The position numbers were made by a program, and so were the translations under genes. A model generated the notes under the pieces. That model had not been told where the DNA came from. It worked only from the letters and a program-made list of their open reading frames with translations, and searched no databases. DNA of 64,000 bases from Albifimbria verrucaria (Eukaryota > Ascomycota > Sordariomycetes > Hypocreales > Stachybotryaceae): contig JAHREC010000062.1 of assembly GCA_020081605.1 (NCBI GenBank), positions 4,273,758-4,337,757 of the forward strand, read 5' to 3'. The number at the start of each line of letters is the position of its first letter. The first letter of the stretch is position 1. Below are positions 11,780 to 22,889 of this stretch, piece after piece.

Positions 11780-13752
11780 ATGGACAATAAAGAACGTGAA
11801 AAGGGCAAACCCCTTCACTCACCCCTACGTGTACGGGGTAAAGGAACACAACGGCCAGGTCTGCATTACATATATGCGCCAGCCTCCAAGCTTCTTAAAA
11901 CTCTCATCTGGCTTGCCATCTGCACAGCCATATCATTATGTATCCTTACCGCCAAGAAGCATCCGGCTGCTCCAAATCATACCTCAGACGGACCCAAATA
12001 CGCTTTCCTTCAATTTCCTAACTTGCTCTCTAGATGAGGTCATTTCGGGCCATGTTTCATACTCAGCTATATCCTACTGTTGGGGCGACATGCCCAAGGA
12101 TGAGAGGCTAGGAATTGAAGAGACCTCGTGGGTTCCTGTAACCACCAAGGTAGCAGATATGCTTCCAAAGCTTGTCTCACGACATGCTTTAAATCACAAC
12201 TCTCAATATTATGGTGGCTATGGCAAGCAATCACCAATGATTTGGCTTGATGCTGTTTGCATCAATCAGAAAGACAATATCGAGAGAGCTGAACAAGTTC
12301 GACATATGGCAGAGATATATAGCCATGCAAAATGCGTGGATATATTTCTTGATTCCAGCTGGGGTTCTGTGGGTACAATTATGAAGTCATCTTTGAGTCG
12401 CATATCAAACGACGTACCTTATAAACTTGAGAGAGGTATGTCTAGGAACAATGACAGCTGGCTCTTTGAGCCATATAGCAACGAAGATATCACCGCTCTG
12501 ATGTGTTCGCCATGGTTTTCCCGAGCCTGGGTCGTACAAGAGTTCTGTTTTGCCAAGGAGCACTGTTTCCATTATGGGGACATGACAATTACATTCTTGT
12601 TTTTGGAAATGGTCCAAGAATGGGGCGGAGATCTTGCTTTCTGTCGACTTATAGACGAAAGGAGGTTACACTGCGAAATTCCGCTTATGCCTCTAATTCA
12701 AAGTATGCCGAATCTATGTTCACTTCGAGATCAAATTCGTATGAAGAAGGATCATCTTCACTCTCTTGAGGACATTCTTGGTCGCTTTTATGCATTAAAA
12801 ACAACGGATCCTCGAGACAAAATCTTTGCCATGCTAGGTTTAGCTACGGGGATTGTCTCAATTCGATCACGATCGATTACGACATCTCAGTTCCTGATCT
12901 TTTCCTAGGGGTCATGACAGCAATATCGAAAGACATCACGAACTATATCCTCCTGAACTTCGCTGGTCTTGCTGCATACCGACCCTCCTTTGCAACACGA
13001 TATGAGATTCCTAGTTGGGTTCCTGACTTTAGTGAACCACCGAGCCATACCACATGGTCCGTTTGTGAGAGAGGGTTTAATGCGACAGACCTTCCCGATT
13101 ATGGAGGCATGCATGCTCCCGTTCTCCCAATTAAGCATACAATCCCTTCACAGCCCCAACTTAATGCATTGGGTTTACAGGGATTTTGCTTCGACAAAAT
13201 TGTTGGCGTCTTGAGGGGAAATGAGAACCGCGATCTTTCACAGCTAGCTAAATTCGTTCGCAAGGCAGCAGCAGCAGTGGACTCACTAAGGCCCTACCCC
13301 AATGGCACATCGCCTAATGAGGTTCTCAGGCATACACTGATAGCTGCCAATCCCGAATCCATAAAGCAAGACCCTGAAGGTGATGGCTTCGAGGCTTTCT
13401 ACAAGCATGTCCGAAGTAGGGCCGAAACATTCGATATAGATAGTGTATGGAAACTCAAAGGTAGGTACTTACAAACTATGATGAGAGAGGGACCGCATGT
13501 TCACGTGGAGTGTTTTGGACAAGAAAGGGGTATTTTGGCCTTGCTGCGAACGAGTGCAAAGCCGGTGATGAAGTGTGGCTTGCTATGGGTGCCAAAATTC
13601 CCTTCATCTTCAGAGGTCCTGTATTCACTCGTTCACCTGATGGTGGCCAGGACTTCGGGTTCTACGATCTCGTTTGTGAAGCATACGTGCATGGGATTAT
13701 GAAGGGAGAGCAATGGGACAATTCTCGCACATCTAGAGTGTTTTTGATATGA
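11780..13752 (+). CDS. HET-domain protein, at least two one-base breaks
   Basis: Plus strand, no clear intron. HET hallmarks: YSAISYCWGD, MIWLDAVCINQ, AEIYSHAKCVDIFL, RAWVVQEFCFA and TTDPRDKIFAMLGL. The C-terminal part ends with the common block RKGYFGLAANECKAGDEVW and EAYVHGIMKGE. Frames change at a four-G run near 12847 (after MLGLATG; text DCLNSITIDYD continues in the next frame) and at a three-G run near 13488, each consistent with one missing base. The N-terminus is uncertain: ATG 11780 opens in a different frame from the domain, and the first in-frame ATG is 11874. Role as for other HET proteins; it is divergent to the HET gene at 8819-10799, but their sequences differ considerably, so they are not a recent duplication. 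Confidence 0.7.
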
Positions 13753-14080
13753 TCTTACGGGAACTTTCCGGAGTATCATGTTTCAATTCCTCTACTAGCC
13801 TTAAAATTTCTATGACCAAGTAACATCTATTCTAATTTTACCAGCTAGGGGTACATCAATTTTTCGTCTTTCATCTATACCCAATTCCCATCTCAGTTCG
13901 GTTGCCTTTCCAATGTCATTCTTAACGCTGCACTAAGCTGGCAATATGCGTTGAAGAAATTCCAAAGTCACGCAATGGCAAGGACCATCAAATCCTAGCC
14001 GTGAAACTTGGAAGAGTTTCTTGTAGTTTTATTCGTCGAGTCTAGGCGACGTCATCATATCTGTCTGAGATTATGTTGAT
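13753..14080. other. Intergenic, no gene seen
   Basis: Short gap between the HET gene and the small secreted protein; nothing supported. Confidence 0.5.
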
Positions 14081-14332
14081 TTAAGTACATTGAATCCACC
14101 AAGCGCACCCTTCGCAAGACTGGGAAAAGTAACAAGGACTCCCATCCTCACTGCATTCACCCTTGTAGCAGTCAAGTATAGCTACGCCTTGACCGAAAAC
14201 GCATACTAATCTATCGTCACCAGGCCTGTTGCGGTTCTTCGTGCAAGTTCCATTGCCACTAATCGGGGCCTGGCTCAACACAGGAGGCAGGGCTGCCAAG
14301 CTCAGAGTGATGATTGATAGAAGGCTAGGCAT
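14081..14332 (-). CDS. Small secreted cysteine-rich protein, candidate effector
   Basis: Single-exon ORF of 83 residues from ATG 14332. The first ~21 residues (MPSLLSIITLSLAALPPVLS) are a clear signal peptide. The mature part, about 62 residues, has eight cysteines: one near the start, one in LVCVF, one in ILDCY, then four closely spaced in the acidic/aromatic tail and one as the penultimate residue. Size, signal peptide and even cysteine number are typical of fungal apoplastic effectors or antimicrobial-type secreted proteins. I do not recognise the family and assign no function. It stands alone between a HET gene and a 2.1-kb gene-poor gap. Confidence 0.6.
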   Translation of the reverse strand: MPSLLSIITLSLAALPPVLSQAPISGNGTCTKNRNRPGDDRLVCVFGQGVAILDCYKGECSEDGSPCYFSQSCEGCAWWIQCT

Positions 14333-16453
14333 GGTTTTTTCTGAAGATAGATGTCAGCTTTCAATCCGATTGTCACGGTGTTTGAATGATGGAGTTGCAT
14401 TTACCCAAGGCAAGGATCAATAGAGAATATGTTTGAATGAATAGCTAGGAATTCTTTGGATGCAAAACAAACAGCATTAGTAGACGGAACAGCGCAGTCT
14501 TATAGTCCTTGGAGCCTGATCCTTCTATGCACGAATTCCATAAGCTAACCTAAGATGATTGGGATGCAGCTTGGCATGACCTAGTCTCAACCTCAGATTG
14601 GTATAACTATACGGGCCAAGAAGGTAATGATCGTCACATATGTAATTTAGCCTTGTCTTTTGCCGATGTCCCGAGAGTCAGTGGAGCCTCGGAGAGGGAG
14701 AAGTATAGATGTGGTGGGTAAATTGATGCTTGACAGTGCAAACCCACACCGCCTCTGCAGGTATAATAAAGCTTTATATTCGTGTTCCGTAATATTTCAT
14801 GCTCGATTTTTGGCAACTAAAATACAGCGGTGTATGCGCGAAAGTTGCCATAGGTTGCTCGGTAATATATCGAATTCCTTTTCACTGATATGCTAAACAG
14901 TTAGACAATGCGTTCAAAAGCAATATGTGCGGGACTTTGCAAACCATCACGTGTGGCCGTCACACAACTATTTCTCTCAAGTACTAGTATCTAGGAGCCT
15001 GCTACTTCAACGCTAGTAAGAACGTCACAGTCAACATGATTTAGCTCATGTTTGCTTGTATGATTCATACCTTTCGTTTTATCCAACGTTTGTCAAGAGT
15101 GAGTAGCTTAGGGCTATATTGGAAAAAGCGAACGCTAATTGCCTCGAGCAACTAGCCCTTATATTGGTTCCAACAGGTCAACTTTAGGTGGCTTTATTGC
15201 CCTAAGCATTTGAAGCAAGAACTCAGAAAGGAAATAATTAAATCATAACAAGCAAACAGGCTGAACACGTTCAGCCTATTGGAAGATGGAATTAGCGTCT
15301 TCTCCTTGTAGGCTATATTGATAACATCTTGTTTCATTCAGGACCTGTTGTCATACGGAGCTGATTCACAAGTCGCAACAAAATACGATTTGGATGCTGA
15401 ATCATGTCTTTGATAAATGTTTAACCTTATATCAATAGCCAATGTCCATAAAGTGGGACATGATAGGACTTCGCTCAGGGATTCTCGTTATAGAACAAGC
15501 CCCGTTGGCTTATACATGGCAAGTCATAGGGAGAGTGTGAGTGTGAATGCTAAGTCTTCGTTAATGCGACAGGGAGCGCACATAGCACATTCTGCACCTC
15601 CAAGAGCTTGAGAGTGCATAGGCAAGTTTGAGACTCCGTGATCTAAAAGGTAATGCCCATTCCACCTCTTATTCAGCCTGTATGCCGCTTTCTATACCGA
15701 AACTATCAGGAGCGGACTTTTAAGTGATAAAGGAATATTGTTTTCAGCTTCGACTCCTCAATCTATAGCCGAGACTCTCCTCTTAAAGGTTGATTTGAAA
15801 TCGGAGATGTATCTTGGTGTGATGAGTTTTGCAACGCATTTTGTAGCCGATATGAGTGTTCGGTAGCCATACGGCGCTTTCAACCCTTGAAAACGGATGC
15901 CGTTGAAATTTTCACTCTCAGTACTGTAAATCACCGCGAGTTTGTGAATCGGTAAAGGCGTTGAGGTTTGTAATAGAAGGGCAACTGCTCGCTCAAGATA
16001 AGCCGACTTGCTGGTCAGATGGCAGGAAACTTTGGTTTCAGAAACGCAGAGTCCAGCATATGACGTGTTTCTTTCAACACTTCTTTAACTTCTCAAAAGC
16101 TGCCCTTTGTGCCATCATGTCATGGATATGCCCCCACTGTAGTGCCTACAGTGTTGCTGGTGCGGGATTGGCAATAGCCGATAAAACATTTCCGGAAATC
16201 ATCGTCGCATTCTCTTCCCTTTATGGGTGGAATCTTGGAATCCCCGCTGGGGTTCAGAGAGCTGGAGGCGACATTCTCCACCAGTATTTAAACTGTGTAT
16301 GCAGGATGAGGGGTTGTTATTAATGGGTTGCCATGTCTGGTACAACATCCCATGCTTGGCATTTTCCGTGATGTCTTCCTCAACACACAGTCCCCAGTCA
16401 TCTTTTCACTATACCAAGATTAAGCGCACTATAACTAGCATCTGAAATCCAGC
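14333..16453. other. Gene-poor gap, 2.1 kb
   Basis: No ORF with coding character found. The last part is the promoter of the DUF1593 gene (pyrimidine/A-rich just before ATG 16454). A short perfect inverted repeat lies at 16135-16153. Confidence 0.5.
16135..16153. repeat. Short perfect inverted repeat
   Basis: CACTGTAG and CTACAGTG separated by 3 bases. The arms resemble the CACTGTA/TACAGTG ends of the MITEs at 37981 and 45976, so it could be an excision footprint or fused ends, or chance. Confidence 0.4.
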
Positions 16454-17866
16454 ATGAAATCGTTAAACTCTTTCGGATCGCTTGTTTTGGTACTAGCAAC
16501 ATGGCTGGTCCTGGTCAACACAGCGTCTCCAAAACCAAGAATCGTCGCTATGACTGATGTTGTGACGCCGGACGTGGAGCCAGACGATATGGAATCCTTA
16601 GTTCATCTACTAGCAAGTGCAGACATGTTTCAGATTGATGCTATCATCTGTACTACGGGCTGGAATTTGGACAACAGCCTACAAATCAACCACATCTACG
16701 ACGCCATCAATGCGTATGAGAAGGACCTACCTAATCTCATGAAACGTAGTGGCCAGATTTCATTCCAAAATGACGAGACGACTCAAAACATTGGCTATTG
16801 GCCTAGTGCGGCATACCTAAGGAGTGTTGTGGCCAAGGGACAGACCAAGCGTGGCACAGCCGGCATTGGAACTGGAAAGGCTACAGATGGGAGCAAGCTC
16901 CTGACTAAGGTGATTGATCGCCTAGATCCCTACAGCCGACCAGTTTGGATCTCAGTTTGGGGTAGTGGCAACACATTGAGCCAGGCACTATGGGATATCC
17001 AGAAGTTGCGGCCTGCCAGAGATGTCGATGCATTTCTTGCCAAGGTCCGTGTCCATGCCATTACAGACCAAGACCGCGCATATGCACCTACAAACGACTG
17101 GACCGGTCTTGACGGCTCCTCGCATGTTTGGATGCGTAAGACATTCGGTTCCAAGCTCTTTTTCGTTTGGTCGGAATCAGCATGGCGAGAGCTAGGTAGC
17201 CAGACACAGAAAAGGTGGAGTCAGTATGTGACTGGCGTGCAAGGGAGAGGCAACTTGGGAAAAATTTATCCTACGTATAAATGGACCGTTGAAGGAGACA
17301 CATCCTCTTGGCTTTATACTTGGCCTGGTGTCAACAATCCAGAAGACCCTAGCCAATGGGGATTTGGCGGGCGTTTCATTGATGCTGCCTCCCCAGACAG
17401 GGTCTCGCAGGCTTATATCGATGTTAGCGATGATGCAATGAAGAAGAGTAAAGAGGCTGCTGTAAGGGTAGTTCAAGACGTCATGAATGACTTCATTTCG
17501 AGGATGAGCTGGGCCGCGGACAGGAAGGGCAATCGCAACCCCGAAGTTGTTATTCAAGGAAACAAGTCCTACGACGTGGTTAAGATAAACGCAACACTAG
17601 GCACATCCATAAGTATTAGTGCGTCAGGAACAACTGATCCGGATGGGGACGCGTTGACCTACTCTTGGTCGCAGGATAATGGGGTCGTGGGGAAAGGGTG
17701 GACTAAGGCTATTTCGCTGACTGGGGCTACTTCGCCGGTCGTCAGTTTCACGGTGCCGCCCGACTCTGCAGGTCACGAGCTTCATCTTACCTTGCGAGTT
17801 GCAGACAATGGATCTCCTCCGCTTGCAACGTGGAGGCGTGTGGTTGCGGCTATAAGCAGTGTATGA
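16454..17866 (+). CDS. Secreted DUF1593 / nucleoside-hydrolase-like protein
   Basis: Intact single-exon gene, 470 residues. Residues 1-24 form a signal peptide (MKSLNSFGSLVLVLATWLVL...). The catalytic-type domain starts at ~30 with IVAMTDVVTPDVEPDDMESL, the metal-binding, nucleoside-hydrolase-like pattern of DUF1593 (T-D and E-P-D-D acids conserved). It runs to ~350. From ~370 there is an Ig-like beta domain with TDPDGDALTYSW. Bacterial relatives are described as cellulose-binding, and fungal ones are secreted; the actual substrate is not established. Its location next to other secreted carbohydrate-active genes fits plant-polymer use. No frame damage. Confidence 0.8.
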   Translation: MKSLNSFGSLVLVLATWLVLVNTASPKPRIVAMTDVVTPDVEPDDMESLVHLLASADMFQIDAIICTTGWNLDNSLQINHIYDAINAYEKDLPNLMKRSGQISFQNDETTQNIGYWPSAAYLRSVVAKGQTKRGTAGIGTGKATDGSKLLTKVIDRLDPYSRPVWISVWGSGNTLSQALWDIQKLRPARDVDAFLAKVRVHAITDQDRAYAPTNDWTGLDGSSHVWMRKTFGSKLFFVWSESAWRELGSQTQKRWSQYVTGVQGRGNLGKIYPTYKWTVEGDTSSWLYTWPGVNNPEDPSQWGFGGRFIDAASPDRVSQAYIDVSDDAMKKSKEAAVRVVQDVMNDFISRMSWAADRKGNRNPEVVIQGNKSYDVVKINATLGTSISISASGTTDPDGDALTYSWSQDNGVVGKGWTKAISLTGATSPVVSFTVPPDSAGHELHLTLRVADNGSPPLATWRRVVAAISSV

Positions 17867-18669
17867 ATAAGACCCTGGGTTTAAACGAAATATTCCCAAT
17901 TTTCCGGTATCTTTTCTACCTTGTAGTTGTACCGCTTTCGGTGGGCAAGTCGGATGGTTGTAAAGATGTCATGGAACAGAGATATTCTTCATAATGATTC
18001 GACAACTTACGGGTTTTCTTTCTTGTCGCATATTGACAGGCACCTCAATTCTAGTATTCGGTATGCCGTGCAGCTTTGTACAGGGCATTAAACCGATACC
18101 TCCCTAGGAACGAAACGTGGCACATACTTCTAGTTCTGCCGGTAATATCTGGAATAGTCAGATCTTCAAATACGAGACGAGGGTACTGTTGTGAACTAGT
18201 ATTACAGACTATCGCCCTCGTCCAGGCTAGGACATAAATGAGCCCCTGATCTAAGGAGATTATTACTTAATGGTGGTGTCCGTTGCTTGCTAGCTTTATT
18301 CCTTCAGACTATGCGTAAGAGTTCCTTCCGTGATATCCGATTTCATTCGAGGATTCCGATTGGGAAGCTAGTTGAGTTGTGTCACGGTCAGCTTATACTT
18401 CCCAAACAATAGCCTCTTGTCAGCATCAAACTAAGTAAGAGCCATTTCCAGCCAGCTTGGAGTCAATCCGATTGTGTATTAGTTGTAAGTCTCCTCGTTC
18501 CCATCAGCTTTCAATTAACATTTGACAATAAATACGACCCGGTGTTATAAATGCTCACCAAACATTCTTATTTCTATGGTGTTTCGCGTCTTGCCTATTC
18601 GCTGATTGCCACATCAGTAGGGAGATACCAAGCCAACATCTGGAGTCTGGCTCAATATTCATCAATTCG
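17867..18669. other. Intergenic, promoter of the MFS gene
   Basis: No coding evidence in either strand. Confidence 0.5.
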
Positions 18670-20192
18670 ATGGAAGATTTAGAGACGAAGATTCCGGTTA
18701 CGCCTGATACGTCGCTGGAAGATGGACCGCAAACTACTCTTCCACCTCTTGACCGTGGCAAGGATGCATGGTCGGTTCTCGCAGCATGCTGTGTTCTAGA
18801 GGCACTAGTATGGGGTAAATATTCAGAATTTGGAGAAGAATATCGACTGATCATTCATATTAACACTCTGAATTAGGGTTCCCCTTATCTTTTGGGGTTT
18901 TCCATGAGCACTATTCTCATATAGAAAAGTTCTCTGAAGCCAAGCATCAACTTGCAACTATTGCAACAACAGCAACAGTTCGTTCAATTCTGTTTCAGCA
19001 CTAATCAGCAGTATATCTTCACTCTTTTCCAAGTCTACCTCTTTTCATCAGATTCGTAAATAATGACAAATGCAACCTCAGGGCATAATGTATATGACCG
19101 CCCCTATTGCATACGTTGTTCTTCGCAACAATTTCGGATGGCGAAAAACAACCTGTGTATTGGGGTTTATTGTCATGATCATAAGTTTAATAGCTGCTTC
19201 ATTTGCGAACACCGTCTCGCAGCTCATAGCTACTCAGGGTGTGTTGTATGCAGTGGGTGGGTCGTTACATTACTTTCCAGCTTACCTCTACATCGACGAG
19301 TGGTTTGTTCAACGACGAGGCTTGGCTTATGGCTTGTTCATCGCAGGAGCCGGTGCCTCGGGGTTGGAGTACCATTACTGATGGAATGGATACTGCATTT
19401 CTGGGGTTCCGCATTGCCTTTCGAGTTTGGGCGTTGATATGCGTGTTGATCACCACGCCAGCCTTATTCTGTCTCAAGCCCTATCCCTCGAACAGTCATC
19501 AAGACAAAGGCCAGAGAAAACTGGATTGGAATTTTCTAAAGAGCCCAGCCTTTTGGATATTGTCATTTGGTAATAGTGTACAGAGCATGGGGTATTTCAT
19601 ACCTCTCTTGTACTTGCAATGTAATTATGCCGGCTTCCATTTCGAACTTGAAGTCTTCGAGACTAACTAGGGCTTTAGCATTCGCAATAGCACGAGGATG
19701 GTCTCCAATCACAGGCACTATTGCTATATCTGTGGGTAACGGAGCCAACGCGGTGGGTGCTACACTCGTTGGCTGGCTAGTCGATCGGTATCACGTTACC
19801 CTTGCGATCAATATCTGCACGGTCGGCACAGTTCTCTCCGTGTTGCTTCTCTGGGGATTTGCAGTATCTCAGCCTTTTTTGTATGTATTTGCCATCATGT
19901 ATGGTCTCTTTGCCGGAGGATTCCCTGCCACCTGGTCCGGTTGTAGCAAATCCATAAGTCGGAAGTACTCTGTCGAAACAGGCATGATTTTTGCTCTTTT
20001 TACTGCTGGTAAGGGTATGGGATCGGTTGTATCGGGTCCTTTGAGCGGAATATTGATGACATCGGACAAATGGAGGGGTCAACTTGGTTTTAGCTATGGC
20101 AGTGGCTACGGATATCTGATTGTTTTTCGGGTATTACTGCATCATTCGCAATTGTTGGTTGGCTTGGGAGAAGATGTGGGTTTGTATTGTAA
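18670..20192 (+). CDS. MFS monocarboxylate-type transporter, three one-base breaks
   Basis: Exons 18670-18814, 18877-18977, 19082-19620 and 19679-20192. The last intron (58 bp) has a GACTAAC branch; the second intron has a weak GTTCGT donor. The first exon gives an acidic N-terminus then WSVLAACCVLEALVWG, the first membrane helix; later segments include FPLSFGVFHEHYS, GIMYMTAPIAYVV, RRGLAYGLFIAGAGASG and GPLSGILMTSDKWRG, the order seen in fungal MCT/riboflavin-type transporters. About 433 residues, around 12 helices. One base is missing at each of 19360-19363 (G run), 19398-19400 (T run) and 20123-20127 (T run); with three added bases the length is 1302 nt. Substrate would be a small monocarboxylate or similar; cannot be read from sequence. 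Confidence 0.75.
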
Positions 20193-20566
20193 AGAGATGT
20201 GTTGCATTCCTGGGAGGGTTGAGAAGAGAAGAATATAACCAAAAGTCTAACTAAAACTACATATAGCGTGTCTTATACTACTCCTGTTTGATCACGAACA
20301 CTTGGCTTTGGTGAGCCCTGCCCATCCAGAGTCATATTCAAGTGTCCTGGATTTCTCACGCAATGTGATCGTAGCACATCAAGTTATAAGATGATCCAAT
20401 CATCTTAAATGAATACACACGTAAAGTTAGAATGTATCAATTACAGCATTTCATTAGGATCAGTCTTTCACATTATAATGCCAGTGAGTTACTTTTCGCA
20501 CCCCATGAAGGACGTGGCATAGGGTAGGCAATTTTCAAGTAAGAATATGCGCACGCCTGGGGAAAG
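20193..20566. other. Intergenic between convergent genes
   Basis: Nothing supported. Confidence 0.5.
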
Positions 20567-20960
20567 CTAGCTGGAATGGCCCGCTAAGGGTAATACTCCG
20601 TAGGTGGGTTTAAGTATAGTCCCTGGCCCTAGTCGCTGCTTAATCTTAGGCTTGGTTCGGCTGATCTGTTTCTCGAACATCTCATCGAACCCTGGTTCGT
20701 GCCTGAGGCGTCGCTCTAGTTCAGCCACTTGGCTCCATAGCAGATACGTCAAGTTTCCGCCTTGGCATGGGGCGATACATGCAAATACCCAATTCTGGTC
20801 TTGATGAACATTGCTGCTACACCATCTTACTTCTGAGTGGCTGCATTCAAAGCAACCGGAACATCGTAGGCCTTGGATCCATAATTTAGGAGAGAGGGTG
20901 TTTCAATCCATGCCACCAAGCGGATCGTTTCCGCACAAATGCGAAAACACAGTTGGGCAT
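20567..20960 (-). CDS. Unrecognised cysteine-rich ORF, partial or broken
   Basis: On minus, a frame ending at 20567 reads as convincing protein for about 110 codons: a CSGCFECSHSEVRWC cluster (CxxCxxC then more Cys), FACIAPCQGG, then a charged helix (QVAELERRLRHEPGFDEMFE) and a basic stretch (SRTKPKIKQRLGPG). Upstream of 20890 the sequence continues in the next frame (CFRICAETIRLVAWIET), again as if one base were missing from a C/T-rich run, and the 5' end is not found. The cysteine spacing suggests metal binding, but I do not recognise the family. Confidence 0.4.
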
Positions 20961-22889
20961 TGAATCGCGTGTTCGTATATTGTCATTATTGGTAGATATG
21001 CCATAGAGCAAGAATCCATTCGAAGGCTGGTTTAGGGCCGCCTGTTGTCCGAATATGAACACAGGTTTCGATGCATCCAGCTATCAAGTGACATATCAAG
21101 AAAGACTCTTTTGGTGGCTAAATAGAGTGGCCTTATCTTCTGTTGGAGGTTAATCGTTAGCCAGTCTTTACTAAAAGAGCTAACCAGCCTGAATGACACC
21201 ATCTTCATGCCTCATGGGTGTAATGTTTGATCAACTTGTCGTGTGAAGTGAGACAACCTAGCAAATCTTGAATGTAGAGTGCCCCGAAGTGAAGTCATTT
21301 TACTCTGCTCCATACGTGGCATCCAGATTGCATGGTCTGCAACGAAGCTTGCAAGTGAAATTTGATGCTACAATTACGACTGACACATTGTGACAGCAAC
21401 AGGGTTGCTTACTGACTAAAATAATTACATCACAACAGCCCATGACCACGCATACTGTTAGATACGTGCTAGAAAATAGCCACCCCTTGAAGCTATCGTT
21501 TTCAAGTGTTCGAGACTTATTACAGGACATGGTCAAGGCTGTCTGAATAAGGTAACCGTGCTGACAGTCTAATTTGCAGGCTCAATAAAAGTTGCGGATA
21601 CGCTCTGCTGCGCGGGTACGGTAACATCGACCATGATCGGTACCACTACTCAGCCGCCAATACCCGAGGCAGAATAAGACAACCATAAAAGTGGCAAGGA
21701 GCCGCTGCTGCTGGAAGATAAGAAAATCCTATCGTCCAGCAAGGGAAGGCATATCCGCGAGAACGCGCACATCCCTTGTGATGACGACTTCAGAGGCTTC
21801 GGCCGAATGATCAATTTCAGCTACGTGACACAGCCAACTGCGGTCAGCCCCAAGTGCTGGGCGCTTGTATTCTCCATTGTGGCGATGGGCATTGGGCATT
21901 GGACTGCCCGTGTAGGGCTTGGGTGATGATGCGCTATATTGTGTGGATGGCGTGAGTCCCAAACCCTTGGGACCTTCTGTTGAGCACTAGTCTTGGCACA
22001 CCCAGTCTGGACCTATGGGCCGGGCTCGTGTAGTAAAGCACCGAAGGGGCTCAGTCATTGCCAACGTGCACACGGGCGTATAGCGTTTTGAATGGGCCTT
22101 ACCTTGCCTTGCCTTGCCTTCTATTGTGTAGCATTGGAGGAGATGGATGGTGTGATGATGCCTTTGGCGAAGGATTGGCCCTGAACTCGAATAAGGCTAC
22201 CTATGAATGTAAAAGCATTGCAGGATCCCCTACAACGGTCAACCCAAACAGGAGAGCTTCTCGAACATGTTCTCTCTGCACCGAAGAAACAAAGCACATG
22301 CTCCATGCAGGGACCTGTTCCCGAACCACCCAGACGAAGTGACCTTGAGCAACCTTTTTCTCAAGACATGCGATTCCCATCGCCAGCAGCACTCGCAAAA
22401 TCATAAGAAAAAGCGGAGAATCTTACTAGAGCGAACCTTGTACTGGTTAAGGTTACATTGCTTTAACAATTGGCCCCAGGGCAAGGTTGTGTGAAGACGT
22501 TTGCCCTGGACAGGAAGTGGTCAGCCGTCGGGAGCATGCCATGAACCAATGGGGTCCTCCGCCACCCTGCTGACCTGGGATGCTGGACGGCTGATCCTTG
22601 CCATAAACTCTCTGTCGCCAGTGACATGGGCGATGGCGCAAGCGGAACTACTGCAAGGCCGCGGGAAAGGCTGGCTTGGCTCGATGGTGTTTGCGTCGGC
22701 GATACGTAGGCAACACGAAAAAGTCACCTGCCGACTGAGATATAATGGGTGGACCAGACTCTGTGCATCTTGCCCTTGGATCGTTCGTCTCCTGTCCTTC
22801 TTTTCCCCACTTGGCTCGTGTTTGGGGCAAATCGTGGGGTCTTAGTCTAGCTACCGGCTCTCGCTGCAAGCTATTGCGGGACGCACATC
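20961..22889. other. Gene-poor gap, 1.9 kb
   Basis: No gene supported. Base composition becomes GC-richer after ~21580. Contains a (CTTGC)n microsatellite at 22102-22120 and the promoter of the permease gene. Overlapping short ORFs in all frames show no family motif. Confidence 0.45.
22102..22120. repeat. CTTGC microsatellite
   Basis: About 3.5 tandem units of a 5-bp CTTGC motif in a non-coding stretch. Confidence 0.6.

Noticed and set aside
22501..22845. 114-codon plus-strand ORF upstream of the permease
   Set aside because: Overlaps long ORFs in other frames in a GC-richer stretch, with no domain or signal; probably chance and part of the promoter.
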